Source: Achromobacter deleyi
Lineage (GTDB): Bacteria; Pseudomonadota; Gammaproteobacteria; Burkholderiales; Burkholderiaceae_B
NCBI RefSeq assembly: GCF_016127315.1
Contig: NZ_CP065997.1
Location: 2,108,001-2,172,000 of the forward strand
DNA length: 64,000 bases
Direction: 5' to 3'
Under the pieces are notes generated by a model, which ran no database searches, was not told where the DNA came from, and saw only the letters and a program-made list of their open reading frames with translations. Shown piece by piece: positions 16,553 through 24,828 of this stretch; the stretch's first letter is position 1, and every line of letters begins with the position of its first letter. The position numbers and the translations under genes are program-made.

Positions 16553-16590
16553 AAACGCCCCGGGGATTCCTCGGGGCGTTTTCGTTTTGT
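16553..16590 (+). terminator. Rho-independent terminator after ubiX
   Basis: AACGCCCC...GGGGCGTT: the arms at about 16554-16563 and 16571-16580 form a stable GC stem with a short loop, followed by TTCGTTTTGT. It lies 32 bases after the ubiX stop and closes the hemA-ubiX block; the next gene is on the other strand. Confidence 0.8.
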
Positions 16591-16625
16591 CTTGCGCGTG
16601 GTTGCCGTGGTTCAGCGCGCCGCGA

Positions 16626-17699
16626 TCACTCCACCAGCCCCAGGCCGTTCAGGGCCGCCAGGTTTTCCGGCCAGCGGCGCGCGCGGGCGTTCTGCAGTTC
16701 GATGCGGGCCCAGGCCATCCAGCCGGCCCATTCGATGCGCTTGTCCCAGGCGGTGCCCCAGGCCTGCAGTGCGGCCAGGCCGGCGGCGGCGTGGCCTTCG
16801 GCGGCCTCGAAGTCGCCCGCCGTCAGCGCCAGTTGCGCCAGCAGCAGGCGCGGCTCGGCGACCCACGGGTTGTGCGCCACCGCGGCTTCCAGCATGTGGC
16901 GCGCCGTGTCCATTTCGGTCTGCGGATGCATGCGGGTGACGACCTGCCAGTACAGCGCGCTGGCGGCGGCCTCGTCGCGCGGGCTGAGCGTGGCGCGGCA
17001 ATGGTCGAAGGCGGGCGGCAGCGGGATGCCGGTATCGGCCGGCAGCGCCGACAGCGGCGCCAGCAGGTGCGACAGCATCGACAGGATGTTCGACGGCGGC
17101 TTCAGCGGGCCGGGCCACAGCGAGGCGGCCCAGTGCGATTTGAGGTCGCGGCGCTGCTGCTGCGGATAGCCGGCGAAGATCTCGTCCTGCCAGCTGTGCC
17201 ATTGTTCGCCGATGTCGGCGGCCGATACCACGATGAAGGCGGCGACCTGGCGCGGCGTGAAGGTGAAGACCTGGCCGTCGGCGCCTTCCAGCGTCAGGCC
17301 CTCGGGGCCCTGGCCCTGGCCTTGCAGGATGGCCTGCACGAAGCGGGTGCGCGGCATGGCGCAGAACAGACTGACCCATTCCTCGGCCTCGGCGCCCAGC
17401 ACCTCGCGCAGCGTGTTGCGTTCGCGCTCGCGGTCGAACAGCGTCAGGTCGACGTACTCATTGCCATACACGCTGTGGAACAGGCCGAGCAGCCGCACCT
17501 CGCGCGGCTGGTTCCACAGCGTCAGAGTGCGGTAGACGCCCAGCAGGTGATGCTTGAAGGTGCCGGCCTTGTGCCAGTCTTCGCCGGCGCTGCGGGCAAA
17601 CAGCAGGTCGAGCAGGACGGGCAGGTCGGCATCGACGGCGGCATAGTGGTCGGCCAGCAGGGCGCGCGCGTGCGGATGCAGTTCGTTGGGGGTGGACAT
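16626..17699 (-). CDS. Uncharacterised protein with an N-terminal DUF6817-like domain and TPR-like C-terminus
   Basis: A 357-aa soluble protein with no signal peptide. Residues about 15-80 show an HD-like helical pattern with spaced His (DWHKAGTFKHHLLGVYRTLTLWNQP then GLFHSVYGNEY), which I associate with DUF6817-type domains. The C-terminal 100 residues look like two or three helical tetratricopeptide-type repeats (AHNPWVAEPRLLLAQLALTAGDFEAAEGHAAAG-like, split by short turns). The pattern of H...H...HS could bind a metal, but the canonical HD doublet is not obvious. It is a single-gene unit convergent with ubiX. I do not recognise a function. Confidence 0.75.
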   Translation of the reverse strand: MSTPNELHPHARALLADHYAAVDADLPVLLDLLFARSAGEDWHKAGTFKHHLLGVYRTLTLWNQPREVRLLGLFHSVYGNEYVDLTLFDRERERNTLREVLGAEAEEWVSLFCAMPRTRFVQAILQGQGQGPEGLTLEGADGQVFTFTPRQVAAFIVVSAADIGEQWHSWQDEIFAGYPQQQRRDLKSHWAASLWPGPLKPPSNILSMLSHLLAPLSALPADTGIPLPPAFDHCRATLSPRDEAAASALYWQVVTRMHPQTEMDTARHMLEAAVAHNPWVAEPRLLLAQLALTAGDFEAAEGHAAAGLAALQAWGTAWDKRIEWAGWMAWARIELQNARARRWPENLAALNGLGLVE

Positions 17700-17880
17700 G
17701 GCAATGACGGCAAGGGGTTGGGAATCCAGCCGCTATTGTGTCGCGCGCGGCCGCGCTTGTCATGGCGGCGGGCCTTATACGGAAATGCGCATATCAATAT
17801 GAAAATTCATCGCTTCCGGTTTTGAAGGGCGCTCACTAGAATCCGGGGCTTCCCTTCCCTGTTCGATTGCCGAGATTCCC

Positions 17881-18678
17881 ATGCGTCTACGCCACACCCT
17901 GGCCGCCGTTGCCACCCTCATCGGATTTGCCGCCGCCGCGCCGGCGATGGCGCAGGACGCCGAACTGAAAGTCGGCGTGACCGTCGGCCCGCACGCCCAG
18001 ATCGGCGAAGTGGTGCAGCAGGTCGCGGCCAGGCAGGGCCTGAAGGTCAAGCTGGTCGAGTTCAGCGATTTCATCCAGCCCAACGCCGCGCTCGATGCCA
18101 AGGAACTGGACCTGAACATCTACCAGCACAAGCCCTTCCTGGAATCGCAGAACAAGGCGCGCGGCTACAAGCTGGTGCCGGTGGCCACGGCCGTGGTGCA
18201 GCAGATGGGCATCTATTCCAAGCGCGTGAAGTCGCTGGACGACCTGCAGCCGGGCGCCAAGGTGGCGATTCCCAACGACCCGACCAATGGCGCCCGCGCG
18301 CTGCTGGTGCTGCAGGCCGCCAAGCTCATCAAGCTCAAGGACGGCGTGACCGTGACGGCCTCGCTGTTCGACGTGGTCGACAACCCGAAGAAGCTCAAGT
18401 TCGTCGAGATCGAGGCCGCGCAGCTGCCGCACTCGCTGGCCGACGTCGATGCCGCCGCCGTGAATTCGGCCTACGCCATCCCGGCCGGCCTGTCGCCCGC
18501 CAAGGACGCGCTGGCGCTGGAAAGCAAGGATGCCCCGTTCGCCGCCGTAGTCATCGCCGCGCGCGAGGACAACAAGAACGATCCGCGCATCGCGCGCTTC
18601 ATCAAGGCCTACCAGTCCGATGAGGTGAAGGCCTTCGTGGCGCAGAAATTCCCCGGCGCGTACTCCACCTCCTGGTAA
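17881..18678 (+). CDS. MetQ/NlpA family methionine-binding protein (no lipobox)
   Basis: A 265-aa periplasmic binding protein of the D-/L-methionine ABC importer. The family signature runs from ELKVGVTVGPHAQIGEVVQQ, through NIYQHKPFLE and VAIPNDPTNGARALLVLQ, to VNSAYAIPAGLSP. Most family members are lipoproteins, but here the N-terminus (MRLRHTLAAVATLIGFAAAA, then PAMAQDAE) has no Cys and ends in an AxA signal-peptidase I site, so it should be a free periplasmic protein. No metN or metI gene is adjacent. It is followed 3 bp later by acireductone dioxygenase, linking it to methionine salvage. Confidence 0.88.
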   Translation: MRLRHTLAAVATLIGFAAAAPAMAQDAELKVGVTVGPHAQIGEVVQQVAARQGLKVKLVEFSDFIQPNAALDAKELDLNIYQHKPFLESQNKARGYKLVPVATAVVQQMGIYSKRVKSLDDLQPGAKVAIPNDPTNGARALLVLQAAKLIKLKDGVTVTASLFDVVDNPKKLKFVEIEAAQLPHSLADVDAAAVNSAYAIPAGLSPAKDALALESKDAPFAAVVIAAREDNKNDPRIARFIKAYQSDEVKAFVAQKFPGAYSTSW

Positions 18679-18681
18679 GCC

Positions 18682-19221
18682 ATGTCGACGCTGACGATCT
18701 ATCCGCAGGACGACCCGGCCGCCGGCCGGCGGCTGGATGACGCCGGCGAGATCCGGCGCGAGCTGGCCGCCATCGGCGTGACCTTCGAGCGCTGGCAGGC
18801 ACGGGCGCCGGTGGCGCCCGGCGCGCCGCAGGACGAGGTGCTGGCGGCGTATCGTCCCGAGATCGATCGGCTGGTGGCCGAGCGCGGCTATCGCAGCGTC
18901 GACGTGGTCAGCCTGGATCCGGCGCATCCGGACCGCGAGGCCTTGCGCCGCAAGTTCCTGGCCGAGCACACGCATGCCGATGACGAGGTGCGCTTCTTCG
19001 TCGCCGGCAGCGGCTTGTTCACGCTGCATGCCGCCGGCCGCGTCTACGCGGTGCTGTGCGAGCAGGACGACCTGATTTCGGTGCCGGCCGGCGTGCCGCA
19101 CTGGTTCGACATGGGCTCGGCGCCCGCGTTCACCTGTATCCGGCTGTTCAATGATCCGGCCGGCTGGGTGGCGCAGTTCACGGGCGATGACATCGCCGCG
19201 CGCTTTCCGGTATTGCCCTGA
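18682..19221 (+). CDS. mtnD: Acireductone dioxygenase (ARD family)
   Basis: A 179-aa cupin of the methionine salvage cycle; the Fe form converts acireductone plus O2 to the keto acid precursor of methionine and formate, and the Ni form makes carbon monoxide. The metal ligands are visible in the order EHTHADDEVRFFV (two His and the Glu) and VPAGVPHWFDMG (third His). The length is standard. It begins four bases after the stop of a methionine-binding protein gene, suggesting co-transcription and a shared role in sulfur or methionine recovery. The usual partners mtnB/mtnC/mtnA are not in the window. Confidence 0.9.
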   Translation: MSTLTIYPQDDPAAGRRLDDAGEIRRELAAIGVTFERWQARAPVAPGAPQDEVLAAYRPEIDRLVAERGYRSVDVVSLDPAHPDREALRRKFLAEHTHADDEVRFFVAGSGLFTLHAAGRVYAVLCEQDDLISVPAGVPHWFDMGSAPAFTCIRLFNDPAGWVAQFTGDDIAARFPVLP

Positions 19222-19330
19222 AGGCGAGGGTGGAGCGCGGCATGAGGACGCGGCCTGATCGCGGCCGCCGCGTCACGCGATCCGGACACGCTGCTGGACC
19301 GCGCCGCCGCTTTCTTCCCCGCGTTTCGCC

Positions 19331-20146
19331 TCACGCGTATTTGCCCGTCAGGCCCCCGTCCACCAGCAATTCCGTGCCGGTGATGTACGACGCTTCATCC
19401 GACGCCAGGAACGCCACCGCGTTCGCCACTTCCCACGGCGTGCCCATGCGGCCCATCGGCACCTGCCGGTCGCGCGCCGCGCGCGCCGCCTCCAGGTCGT
19501 CCTTGGCGAACATGCCCGCCACGTTCTTCGCGACGCGCGGCGTATCGATCAGGCCCGGAATCACCGTATTGACGCGGATGCCGTCGGCCGCGTACTGCTG
19601 CGCCGCCATGCGCGCGAAATGGATCACCGCGGCCTTGCTGACGCTGTACGCCAGGTGGGGATAACCGGTGTAGCGGATGCCGGCGATCGACGACACGGTG
19701 ACGATGGCGCCGCCGCCCTGCGCGCGCATCACGGGGGCCAGCAGGCGCGTGGCGATCAGCAGGCTGGTGACGTTGACGCGCTGGATGCGGTCCCAGTCGG
19801 CCAGGTCGATGTCTTCCGGGCCGCCGACCTTGCCGATGCCGGCGTTGGCCTGCAGCACGTCGATGCGGCCGTAGTGGCCGAGCGCCGCGTCCAGCGCGGC
19901 CCGCATGGCGTCCTCGTCGGCCACGTCGGCCTGCACGGCCAGCGCCCGGCCGCCGGCCCGTTCGACTTCATGCGCCGCGTCCTCGGCCGCCGCCCGATCG
20001 GCGTCGAGCGCGACGATGGCCGCGCCCTGGCGCGCCAGCGTCACGCAACTGGCCTTGCCGATGCTCCAGCCGGCGGCCGACGAACCGGCGCCGGCCACCA
20101 GCGCGATCTTGCCCGCCAGCCGTGCGCCGGGCGCCGCCGGGATCAC
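19331..20146 (-). CDS. SDR family oxidoreductase
   Basis: A 271-aa classical short-chain dehydrogenase. It has a nucleotide-binding site with an atypical insert (LVAGAGSSAAGWSIGKASC; usual TGxxxGIG), the NAG motif (LQANAGIG), catalytic Ser in VSSIAGIRYTGY and Tyr-x3-Lys in AYSVSKAAV, and a C-terminal ASYITGTELLVDGG. It starts with GTG and overlaps the stop of the citryl-CoA lyase-like gene by four bases, so it is the last gene of the Bug/ACS/lyase operon. The Tyr-x3-Lys catalytic pair is intact; the odd glycine motif may alter the NAD(P) preference. Confidence 0.88.
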   Translation of the reverse strand: MIPAAPGARLAGKIALVAGAGSSAAGWSIGKASCVTLARQGAAIVALDADRAAAEDAAHEVERAGGRALAVQADVADEDAMRAALDAALGHYGRIDVLQANAGIGKVGGPEDIDLADWDRIQRVNVTSLLIATRLLAPVMRAQGGGAIVTVSSIAGIRYTGYPHLAYSVSKAAVIHFARMAAQQYAADGIRVNTVIPGLIDTPRVAKNVAGMFAKDDLEAARAARDRQVPMGRMGTPWEVANAVAFLASDEASYITGTELLVDGGLTGKYA

Positions 20147-20931
20147 GACGATTCTCCGCCGCGCTGGTGCGACTTGCCCTTGCCGACGTAGGGAATGGCG
20201 TGGTCGATGGTTTCCCAGATGTAGCGGCCGGACGGACTCTGCTGTTCTTCGGCCACGTGCGACACCAGGCCCGCGGCGCGCGAGATGACCGCAAAGCCGC
20301 GCATCAGCGCGGTGGGTACGCCGATCTCGCTGAGCAGCGCGGCGACCGCGCCGGTGGCGTTGATGGTGATGTGCTTGCCGTAGGTCTCGTCGATCGCCGC
20401 CGCCAGCAGCCGCAGCGCCTTGAGCGAATCGCCGGGCAGGTCCGGCTCGGCCTCGGCCAGCGCCAGCAGCTTGATCGAACGCGGGTCGTCGGGCTTGTGC
20501 AGATGGTGGCCGAAGCCCGGCAGCGGCTGGCGGCTGGCGCGGAACTCGCGCGCGATCGCCAGCGCCTCGGCGCGGCCGTCGGCGGCCTGGCGGATGCGGT
20601 CCAGCAGGCGCGAGCAGTTTTCCATGGTGCCGACGAACTGGCTGCCGACCGCCATCAGGCCGGATGCCACCGCGCCCTGCAGGTTCTCGGGCGCGCTCAT
20701 GTAGATCAGGCGGGTGGCGATGGCGCTGGGCGTGAGGCCGTGCTCCATCAGGGTCACCAGCACCGCGTCGACGATGCGCATGTCCACCGGACGCGCCTCG
20801 CGGCCCAGGATCTGCATGATCATGACTTCGGTGAAGGTCTTCTTGCCGATCAGGTCTTCCACCAGGTCGACGTCGCGGTACGACATGCCGGTGAGGTGAT
20901 GGGCGCAGAGGCGGGTTTCGGGCGTGTTCAT
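20143..20931 (-). CDS. Citryl-CoA lyase-like protein (short citrate-synthase family)
   Basis: A 262-aa member of the citrate synthase superfamily, much shorter than true citrate synthase (about 430 aa) and similar in size to stand-alone citryl-CoA lyase-type proteins. The catalytic core is visible: LMEHGLTPSAIATR (active His), PGFGHHLHKPDDPR (the usual GFGHPVY/K loop; second His and Asp/Arg), and a late HVAEEQQSPSGRYIW. Such enzymes cleave citryl-CoA or a related 3-hydroxyacyl-CoA to acetyl-CoA and an oxoacid. It overlaps the ends of both neighbours by four bases (ACS upstream, SDR downstream), so all three are co-translated. The likely role is cleavage of the CoA ester made by the adjacent ligase. 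Confidence 0.8.
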   Translation of the reverse strand: MNTPETRLCAHHLTGMSYRDVDLVEDLIGKKTFTEVMIMQILGREARPVDMRIVDAVLVTLMEHGLTPSAIATRLIYMSAPENLQGAVASGLMAVGSQFVGTMENCSRLLDRIRQAADGRAEALAIAREFRASRQPLPGFGHHLHKPDDPRSIKLLALAEAEPDLPGDSLKALRLLAAAIDETYGKHITINATGAVAALLSEIGVPTALMRGFAVISRAAGLVSHVAEEQQSPSGRYIWETIDHAIPYVGKGKSHQRGGESS

Positions 20932-22433
20932 GGGGACTCCTTCAGGGCCGCGTCGCGCACGGCGTTCTTGAGCACCTTGCCGACGGGCGAGCGCGGCAGG
21001 CTGTCATGGATGTGGATCTGCTTGGGCGTGGCGACCGGGCCGAGCAGGCCGCGCACGTGCGCCTTGAGCGCATCGGCATCGGCGGGCGCGCCGGGATGCA
21101 GCTGCACCGCGGCGTGGACGGCTTCGCCCCACTTGTCGTCGGGCAGGCCGAACACCGAGCATTCGTAGACGGCGGGGTGGGCCGACAGCGCGTTCTCGAC
21201 GTCGACGGGATAGATGTTGAAGCCGCCGGTGATGATGACGTCGCGCAGCCGGTCCTTCAGGAACAGGTAACCGCGCGCGTCGATCAGGCCGGTGTCGCCG
21301 GTGTGCAGCCAGCCATCGACGAGGGTCTCGGCGGTCTTCTCGGGCAGGCGCCAATAGCCCGACATCACCAGGTCGCCGCGCACCACCACTTCGCCGATCT
21401 TGCCGCGCGGCAGCAGCGCGCCGGCCGGGTCCATGATGGCGACGTCCGACAGCCAGGTGACGCGGCCTACCGAGGCGCGGTTGTCGGGCGATTCGAGGTC
21501 GACGGGGCGCAGCACCGTGACGATCTGCGGCGCCTCGGTCTGGCCGTAGGTGGTGCCGAGCACCGGGCCGAAGAAGTCGCGGGCGCGCTCGATCTTCTCG
21601 GGCGGCATCGGCGCGCCGCCGTAGATCAGGTTGCGCAGTGCCGGGAAGTCGGCGCGCGACACGCCCGGCTGCGCCATGATCATGTAGATCAGCGTCGGCG
21701 GCATGAAGCTCAGCGTGCCGCCACGTTCGCGGAAGGCGGCGGTGATAGAGGCCGGGGTGGCGCTGTCGAGCAGCACGTGGGCGCCGCCGCGCGCCAGCAC
21801 CGGCAGGAGATAGGTGCCGGTGCCGTGCGTGACCGGGGCGGCGACCACGTAGCGGTCCTCGTGCGTCAGGCCCCAGCTGTGGATCTGGTTGATGATGGCG
21901 GCGTTCCAGGCGTGGTACGGCTGCATCACGCCCTTGGGCAGGCCGGTGGTGCCGCCGGTGAATTTGATCGCCTGGGTGGCGTCGCGCGGCAGCGCGTGGC
22001 GCAGCGGTTCGCGCCCGGCGCCGCGTTGCAGCAGGGTGTCGAAATCCAGGCCGGCGGCGTCCGCCGACAGGCTCACGCGGTGCGGCGCGCCCGCCGCCAC
22101 CAGCGCATCGCCGGCGCCGTCGACCATGACGATGGACGGTTCGGTGGCATCCAGGATGCGCCCGATCTCGCGCGCCGTGCTGCGGGTGTTGAGCGGCACC
22201 CAGACCTTGCCGCTGGCCAGCACCGCCAGCAGCGCCAGGATGTGGCGGCCGGTGTTGCCGGCGCAGAGCGCGACGCGGGTCTGCGGCGCCGGGTCCAGGT
22301 CCTGCAAGGCGGCCGCCAGCGCGCGCACGTCCGCGGCCAGCCGCGCGTACGTCACCTGGCCCTCGGGCGCGTCCAGCGCCACGCGGTCCGGGTATTGCTC
22401 GGCGGCGCGGAAAAAGAAATCTATCGGGTACAC
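20928..22433 (-). CDS. AMP-forming acyl-CoA synthetase
   Basis: A 501-aa adenylate-forming ligase that activates a carboxylic acid to its CoA ester. The P-loop-like motif is FTGGTTGLPKGVMQPY, the A5 motif is GTTYGQTEAPQ, A7-A8 appear as YWRLPEKTAETLVDGWLHTGD followed by LKDRLRDVIITGGFNIYP, and the catalytic Lys is in LPRSPVGKVLKNAVR. The GTG at 22433 (YPIDFFFRAA follows) was chosen because the family's first helix starts there and AGGAG lies about 10 bases upstream; the longer frame runs back into the Bug gene. It is 11 bp downstream of the Bug receptor and overlaps the lyase gene, so import and activation are likely coupled. Confidence 0.9.
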   Translation of the reverse strand: MYPIDFFFRAAEQYPDRVALDAPEGQVTYARLAADVRALAAALQDLDPAPQTRVALCAGNTGRHILALLAVLASGKVWVPLNTRSTAREIGRILDATEPSIVMVDGAGDALVAAGAPHRVSLSADAAGLDFDTLLQRGAGREPLRHALPRDATQAIKFTGGTTGLPKGVMQPYHAWNAAIINQIHSWGLTHEDRYVVAAPVTHGTGTYLLPVLARGGAHVLLDSATPASITAAFRERGGTLSFMPPTLIYMIMAQPGVSRADFPALRNLIYGGAPMPPEKIERARDFFGPVLGTTYGQTEAPQIVTVLRPVDLESPDNRASVGRVTWLSDVAIMDPAGALLPRGKIGEVVVRGDLVMSGYWRLPEKTAETLVDGWLHTGDTGLIDARGYLFLKDRLRDVIITGGFNIYPVDVENALSAHPAVYECSVFGLPDDKWGEAVHAAVQLHPGAPADADALKAHVRGLLGPVATPKQIHIHDSLPRSPVGKVLKNAVRDAALKESP

Positions 22434-22444
22434 CCTGGTGCTCC

Positions 22445-23434
22445 TCAGTTGGCCTTGATGTCGGCGCGCTTGACCACGGCGCTCCATTTGTCGATTTCGC
22501 TGGCAATCTTCTTGCCGAAGGTCTCGGGCGTGTTGGGCTGCTGCGGCGCGTAGAAGCCCGATTGCTGGAACGAGGCCAGCAGCGCGGGGTTGGCCAGCGC
22601 CTTGTTCATGGCCTGGTTCAGGCGGTCGATGACCGGTTGCGGCGTGCCGGCGGGCGCCATCAGGCCGAACCACGATTCGACGTCGAAGCCGGGCAGGCCG
22701 GACTCGGCCAGCGTCGGCACGTCAGGCACCGCCGGCAGGCGCTGCGGCGAGGTGACGCCGATGGCGCGCAGCTTGCCGGCCTGCACGTGCGGCAGCGACG
22801 AGGGAAGGTTGTCGAACATCGAATCGACCTGGCCGCCCAGCAGGTCGGCCACCGCCGGACCGCTGCCGCGATAGGGCACGTGCAGGATGTCGGTGCCGGT
22901 CTGCATCTTGAACAGTTCGCACGACAGGTGGATCGACGAGCCGCTGCCCGACGAGGCGCAGGTCAGCTTGCCTGGGTGGGCCTTGGCGTAGGCCAGGTAC
23001 TCGGGCACGGTCTTGACCGGCAGCTTGGGGTTGACCACCAGGATGTTGGGGATGGTCGCCAGCAGGCCGATCGGCTTGAAGTCCTTGATGAAGTCGTAGT
23101 TGAGCTTGCTGTAGAGCGTGCGGTTGATGGTGTTGGCGATCGAGCCGACATACAGCGTGTAGCCGTCGGGCGCGGCGCGCGAGACGATTTCGGCGCCGAT
23201 GTTGCTGTTGGCGCCGGTCTTGTTCTCCACCACGATGGTCTGGCCCAGTTCCTCGTTCAGGGCCTTGGCCACCAGGCGCGCGACGATGTCGGTGGCGCCG
23301 CCGGCGGCATAGCCGACCACCAGCGTCACCGGGCGTTCGGGATAGGGCTTGGCGGCCTGGCTGGCGGTCGCGAATGCCAGGACGCCCGCCAGGGCCGCGG
23401 CGCTGGCGGCCAGCCGCCTGCTGAATGTCTGCAT
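22445..23434 (-). CDS. Bug/TctC family solute-binding protein
   Basis: A 329-aa periplasmic receptor with a standard signal peptide (LAASAAALAGVLAFATASQA then AKPYP) and the family signature YPERPVTLVVGYAAGGATDI, followed by VVENKTGANSNIGAE and VPYRGSGPAVADLLGGQVD. It is the first gene of a four-gene operon (Bug, acyl-CoA synthetase, citryl-CoA lyase-like, SDR) and is divergent from an IclR-type regulator. By family it binds a small carboxylate, here presumably the acid that the operon activates and cleaves. No TctA/TctB membrane partners are present nearby. Confidence 0.9.
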   Translation of the reverse strand: MQTFSRRLAASAAALAGVLAFATASQAAKPYPERPVTLVVGYAAGGATDIVARLVAKALNEELGQTIVVENKTGANSNIGAEIVSRAAPDGYTLYVGSIANTINRTLYSKLNYDFIKDFKPIGLLATIPNILVVNPKLPVKTVPEYLAYAKAHPGKLTCASSGSGSSIHLSCELFKMQTGTDILHVPYRGSGPAVADLLGGQVDSMFDNLPSSLPHVQAGKLRAIGVTSPQRLPAVPDVPTLAESGLPGFDVESWFGLMAPAGTPQPVIDRLNQAMNKALANPALLASFQQSGFYAPQQPNTPETFGKKIASEIDKWSAVVKRADIKAN

Positions 23435-23452
23435 GGTTGTCTCCGTCTCGTT

Positions 23453-23469
23453 TGTCTAATATCTGGACA
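23453..23469. promoter_or_regulatory. Candidate IclR-type operator between Bug operon and IclR gene
   Basis: TGTC at 23453-23456 and GACA at 23466-23469 are the ends of a 17-bp imperfect palindrome, and the minus-strand half TGTCCAGA is repeated on the plus strand at 23527-23534 just before the IclR start. Two like half-sites flanking the divergent promoter would suit an autoregulating IclR protein. Assignment is from position and symmetry only. Confidence 0.35.
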
Positions 23470-23536
23470 GATCTTTGCCTGCCCGATTTCATATTGGGCT
23501 TTGATAAGCGCCTCAGCAACGCAAGGTGTCCAGAAA

Positions 23537-24313
23537 ATGAACAAGACGGAAAGCGATGACGGCGGGCCGCGGGTGCTGCGGCGCGGGTTGCGGGTGCTGG
23601 GGGTGCTGCGGCAGGCGGGCGCGGCCGGCATGCACGTGACCGACATCGCGCGCGCCGCCGGCATGCAGCGCTCCACCGTGTACCGCTACCTGGACGTGCT
23701 GGCGCAGGAGGGCTACGCGCTGCGCGAGCCGGACGCGCCGCACTGGCGCATGGCGGAGCTGGGCGTGATGATGGCGGGCGATCCGCACGCCGACGCGGTG
23801 CGCGGCCTGCGGCCGGTGTTGCGGCAGATCAGCGATGTCAGCGGCGATTCGGCGTTCCTGATCTGCCGCGCCGGCGGCGATTCGCTATGCCTGCATCGCG
23901 AGGTGGGCAACTACCCGGTGCAGGTGCTGGCGGTGACGATCGGCCATCGCCAGCCGCTGGGCGTGGGCGCGGCCGGCCTGGCGCTGCTGGGCGCGCTGCC
24001 GCCGGCCGAGGCCGACGAGGTGATCGCGCAGAACGAACAGGCCCTGCGCGCCTATGGCGGCATGACGGTGGCGCAGATGCGGCGGCTGGCCGAGAACGCC
24101 CGCGACCGCGGTTGGGCGGTGGTGGGCAATGCCGCCGTGCCGGGCGTGTTGGGGGTAGGGGTGGCGCTGTGCGACGCGGGCGGCTATCCGCGGCTGGCGG
24201 TCAGCGTGTCGAGCCTGATCGACCGCATGCAGGCGCCGCGCCAGCGCGCCATTGCGGAATTGATCCGCGCCCAGCTGGGGCGTCAGGCCTGGGCCGGCGT
24301 GGGCGCGCGGTAG
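23537..24313 (+). CDS. IclR family transcriptional regulator
   Basis: A 258-aa regulator. The winged HTH lies at about residues 10-70 (RGLRVLGVLRQAGAAGMHVT, DIARAAGMQRSTVYRYLDVL), and the C-terminal IclR effector domain follows (GDSAFLICRAGGDSLCLHRE, VGAAGLALLGALPP). It faces the Bug/ACS/lyase/SDR operon and presumably senses the operon's acid or its CoA ester. The ATG at 23537 directly precedes the conserved region. Its last 31 bases overlap the 3' end of the convergent DUF934 gene, an unusually tight overlap. Confidence 0.9.
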   Translation: MNKTESDDGGPRVLRRGLRVLGVLRQAGAAGMHVTDIARAAGMQRSTVYRYLDVLAQEGYALREPDAPHWRMAELGVMMAGDPHADAVRGLRPVLRQISDVSGDSAFLICRAGGDSLCLHREVGNYPVQVLAVTIGHRQPLGVGAAGLALLGALPPAEADEVIAQNEQALRAYGGMTVAQMRRLAENARDRGWAVVGNAAVPGVLGVGVALCDAGGYPRLAVSVSSLIDRMQAPRQRAIAELIRAQLGRQAWAGVGAR

Positions 24314-24828
24314 GTCTTCTGGTAGTGCACCGTGAAGGTCTTGAACGCGTCCAGCGCCTTGCGCGGGTCGTGCCCGGGCTTGACCAGGAAGCTGTCGAAG
24401 CCGACGCGCGCCTGGTAGTGGATGGTGTCGATCATCACGTCGCCGACGGCGCGCAGCTCGCCGGTCCACTGGTAGCGGGTGCGCAGCAGTTGCGCCAGCG
24501 AATAGCCGCGGCCATCGGTGTAGACCGGGAAGTCCACCGCGATGAAGGCGATGCCGGCGGGGTCGAGCGTGCCGTCGGCTTCCAGCAGGTCGCGCAGGTC
24601 GGCGTCGGGGTCCAGCCGCACCGCGACCGGATGGCGATGGCGGCGCAGCGTGGCGCGCGAGGCTTTCCAGGTCGATAGCGGCACGATCCAGCCGGGTTCG
24701 TCGCTGGGCACCTGGCCGTCGGCGGCCACTTCGGGTTCCGGCACGAACGGGCGGGCGCTGTCGGTCTCGAGCTGGCCGTTGCGGATCAAGTGCGGGCCGG
24801 GAGCGTCGTGGGCGTAGGGCTCAGACAT
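24283..24828 (-). CDS. DUF934 protein, sulfite-reductase partner
   Basis: A 181-aa soluble protein of the DUF934 family, which is found almost always next to the CysI-type sulfite reductase of betaproteobacteria and pseudomonads and is thought to help sulfite reduction. Conserved parts visible are VPLSTWKASRATLRRHRHPV, VRLDPDADLRDLL, FPVYTDGRGYSLAQLLR and RVGFDSFLV. It overlaps the end of the sulfite reductase gene by eight bases, so the two are co-translated, and it overlaps the IclR gene tail to tail. Its biochemical activity is not established. Confidence 0.88.
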   Translation of the reverse strand: MSEPYAHDAPGPHLIRNGQLETDSARPFVPEPEVAADGQVPSDEPGWIVPLSTWKASRATLRRHRHPVAVRLDPDADLRDLLEADGTLDPAGIAFIAVDFPVYTDGRGYSLAQLLRTRYQWTGELRAVGDVMIDTIHYQARVGFDSFLVKPGHDPRKALDAFKTFTVHYQKTYRAPTPAQA

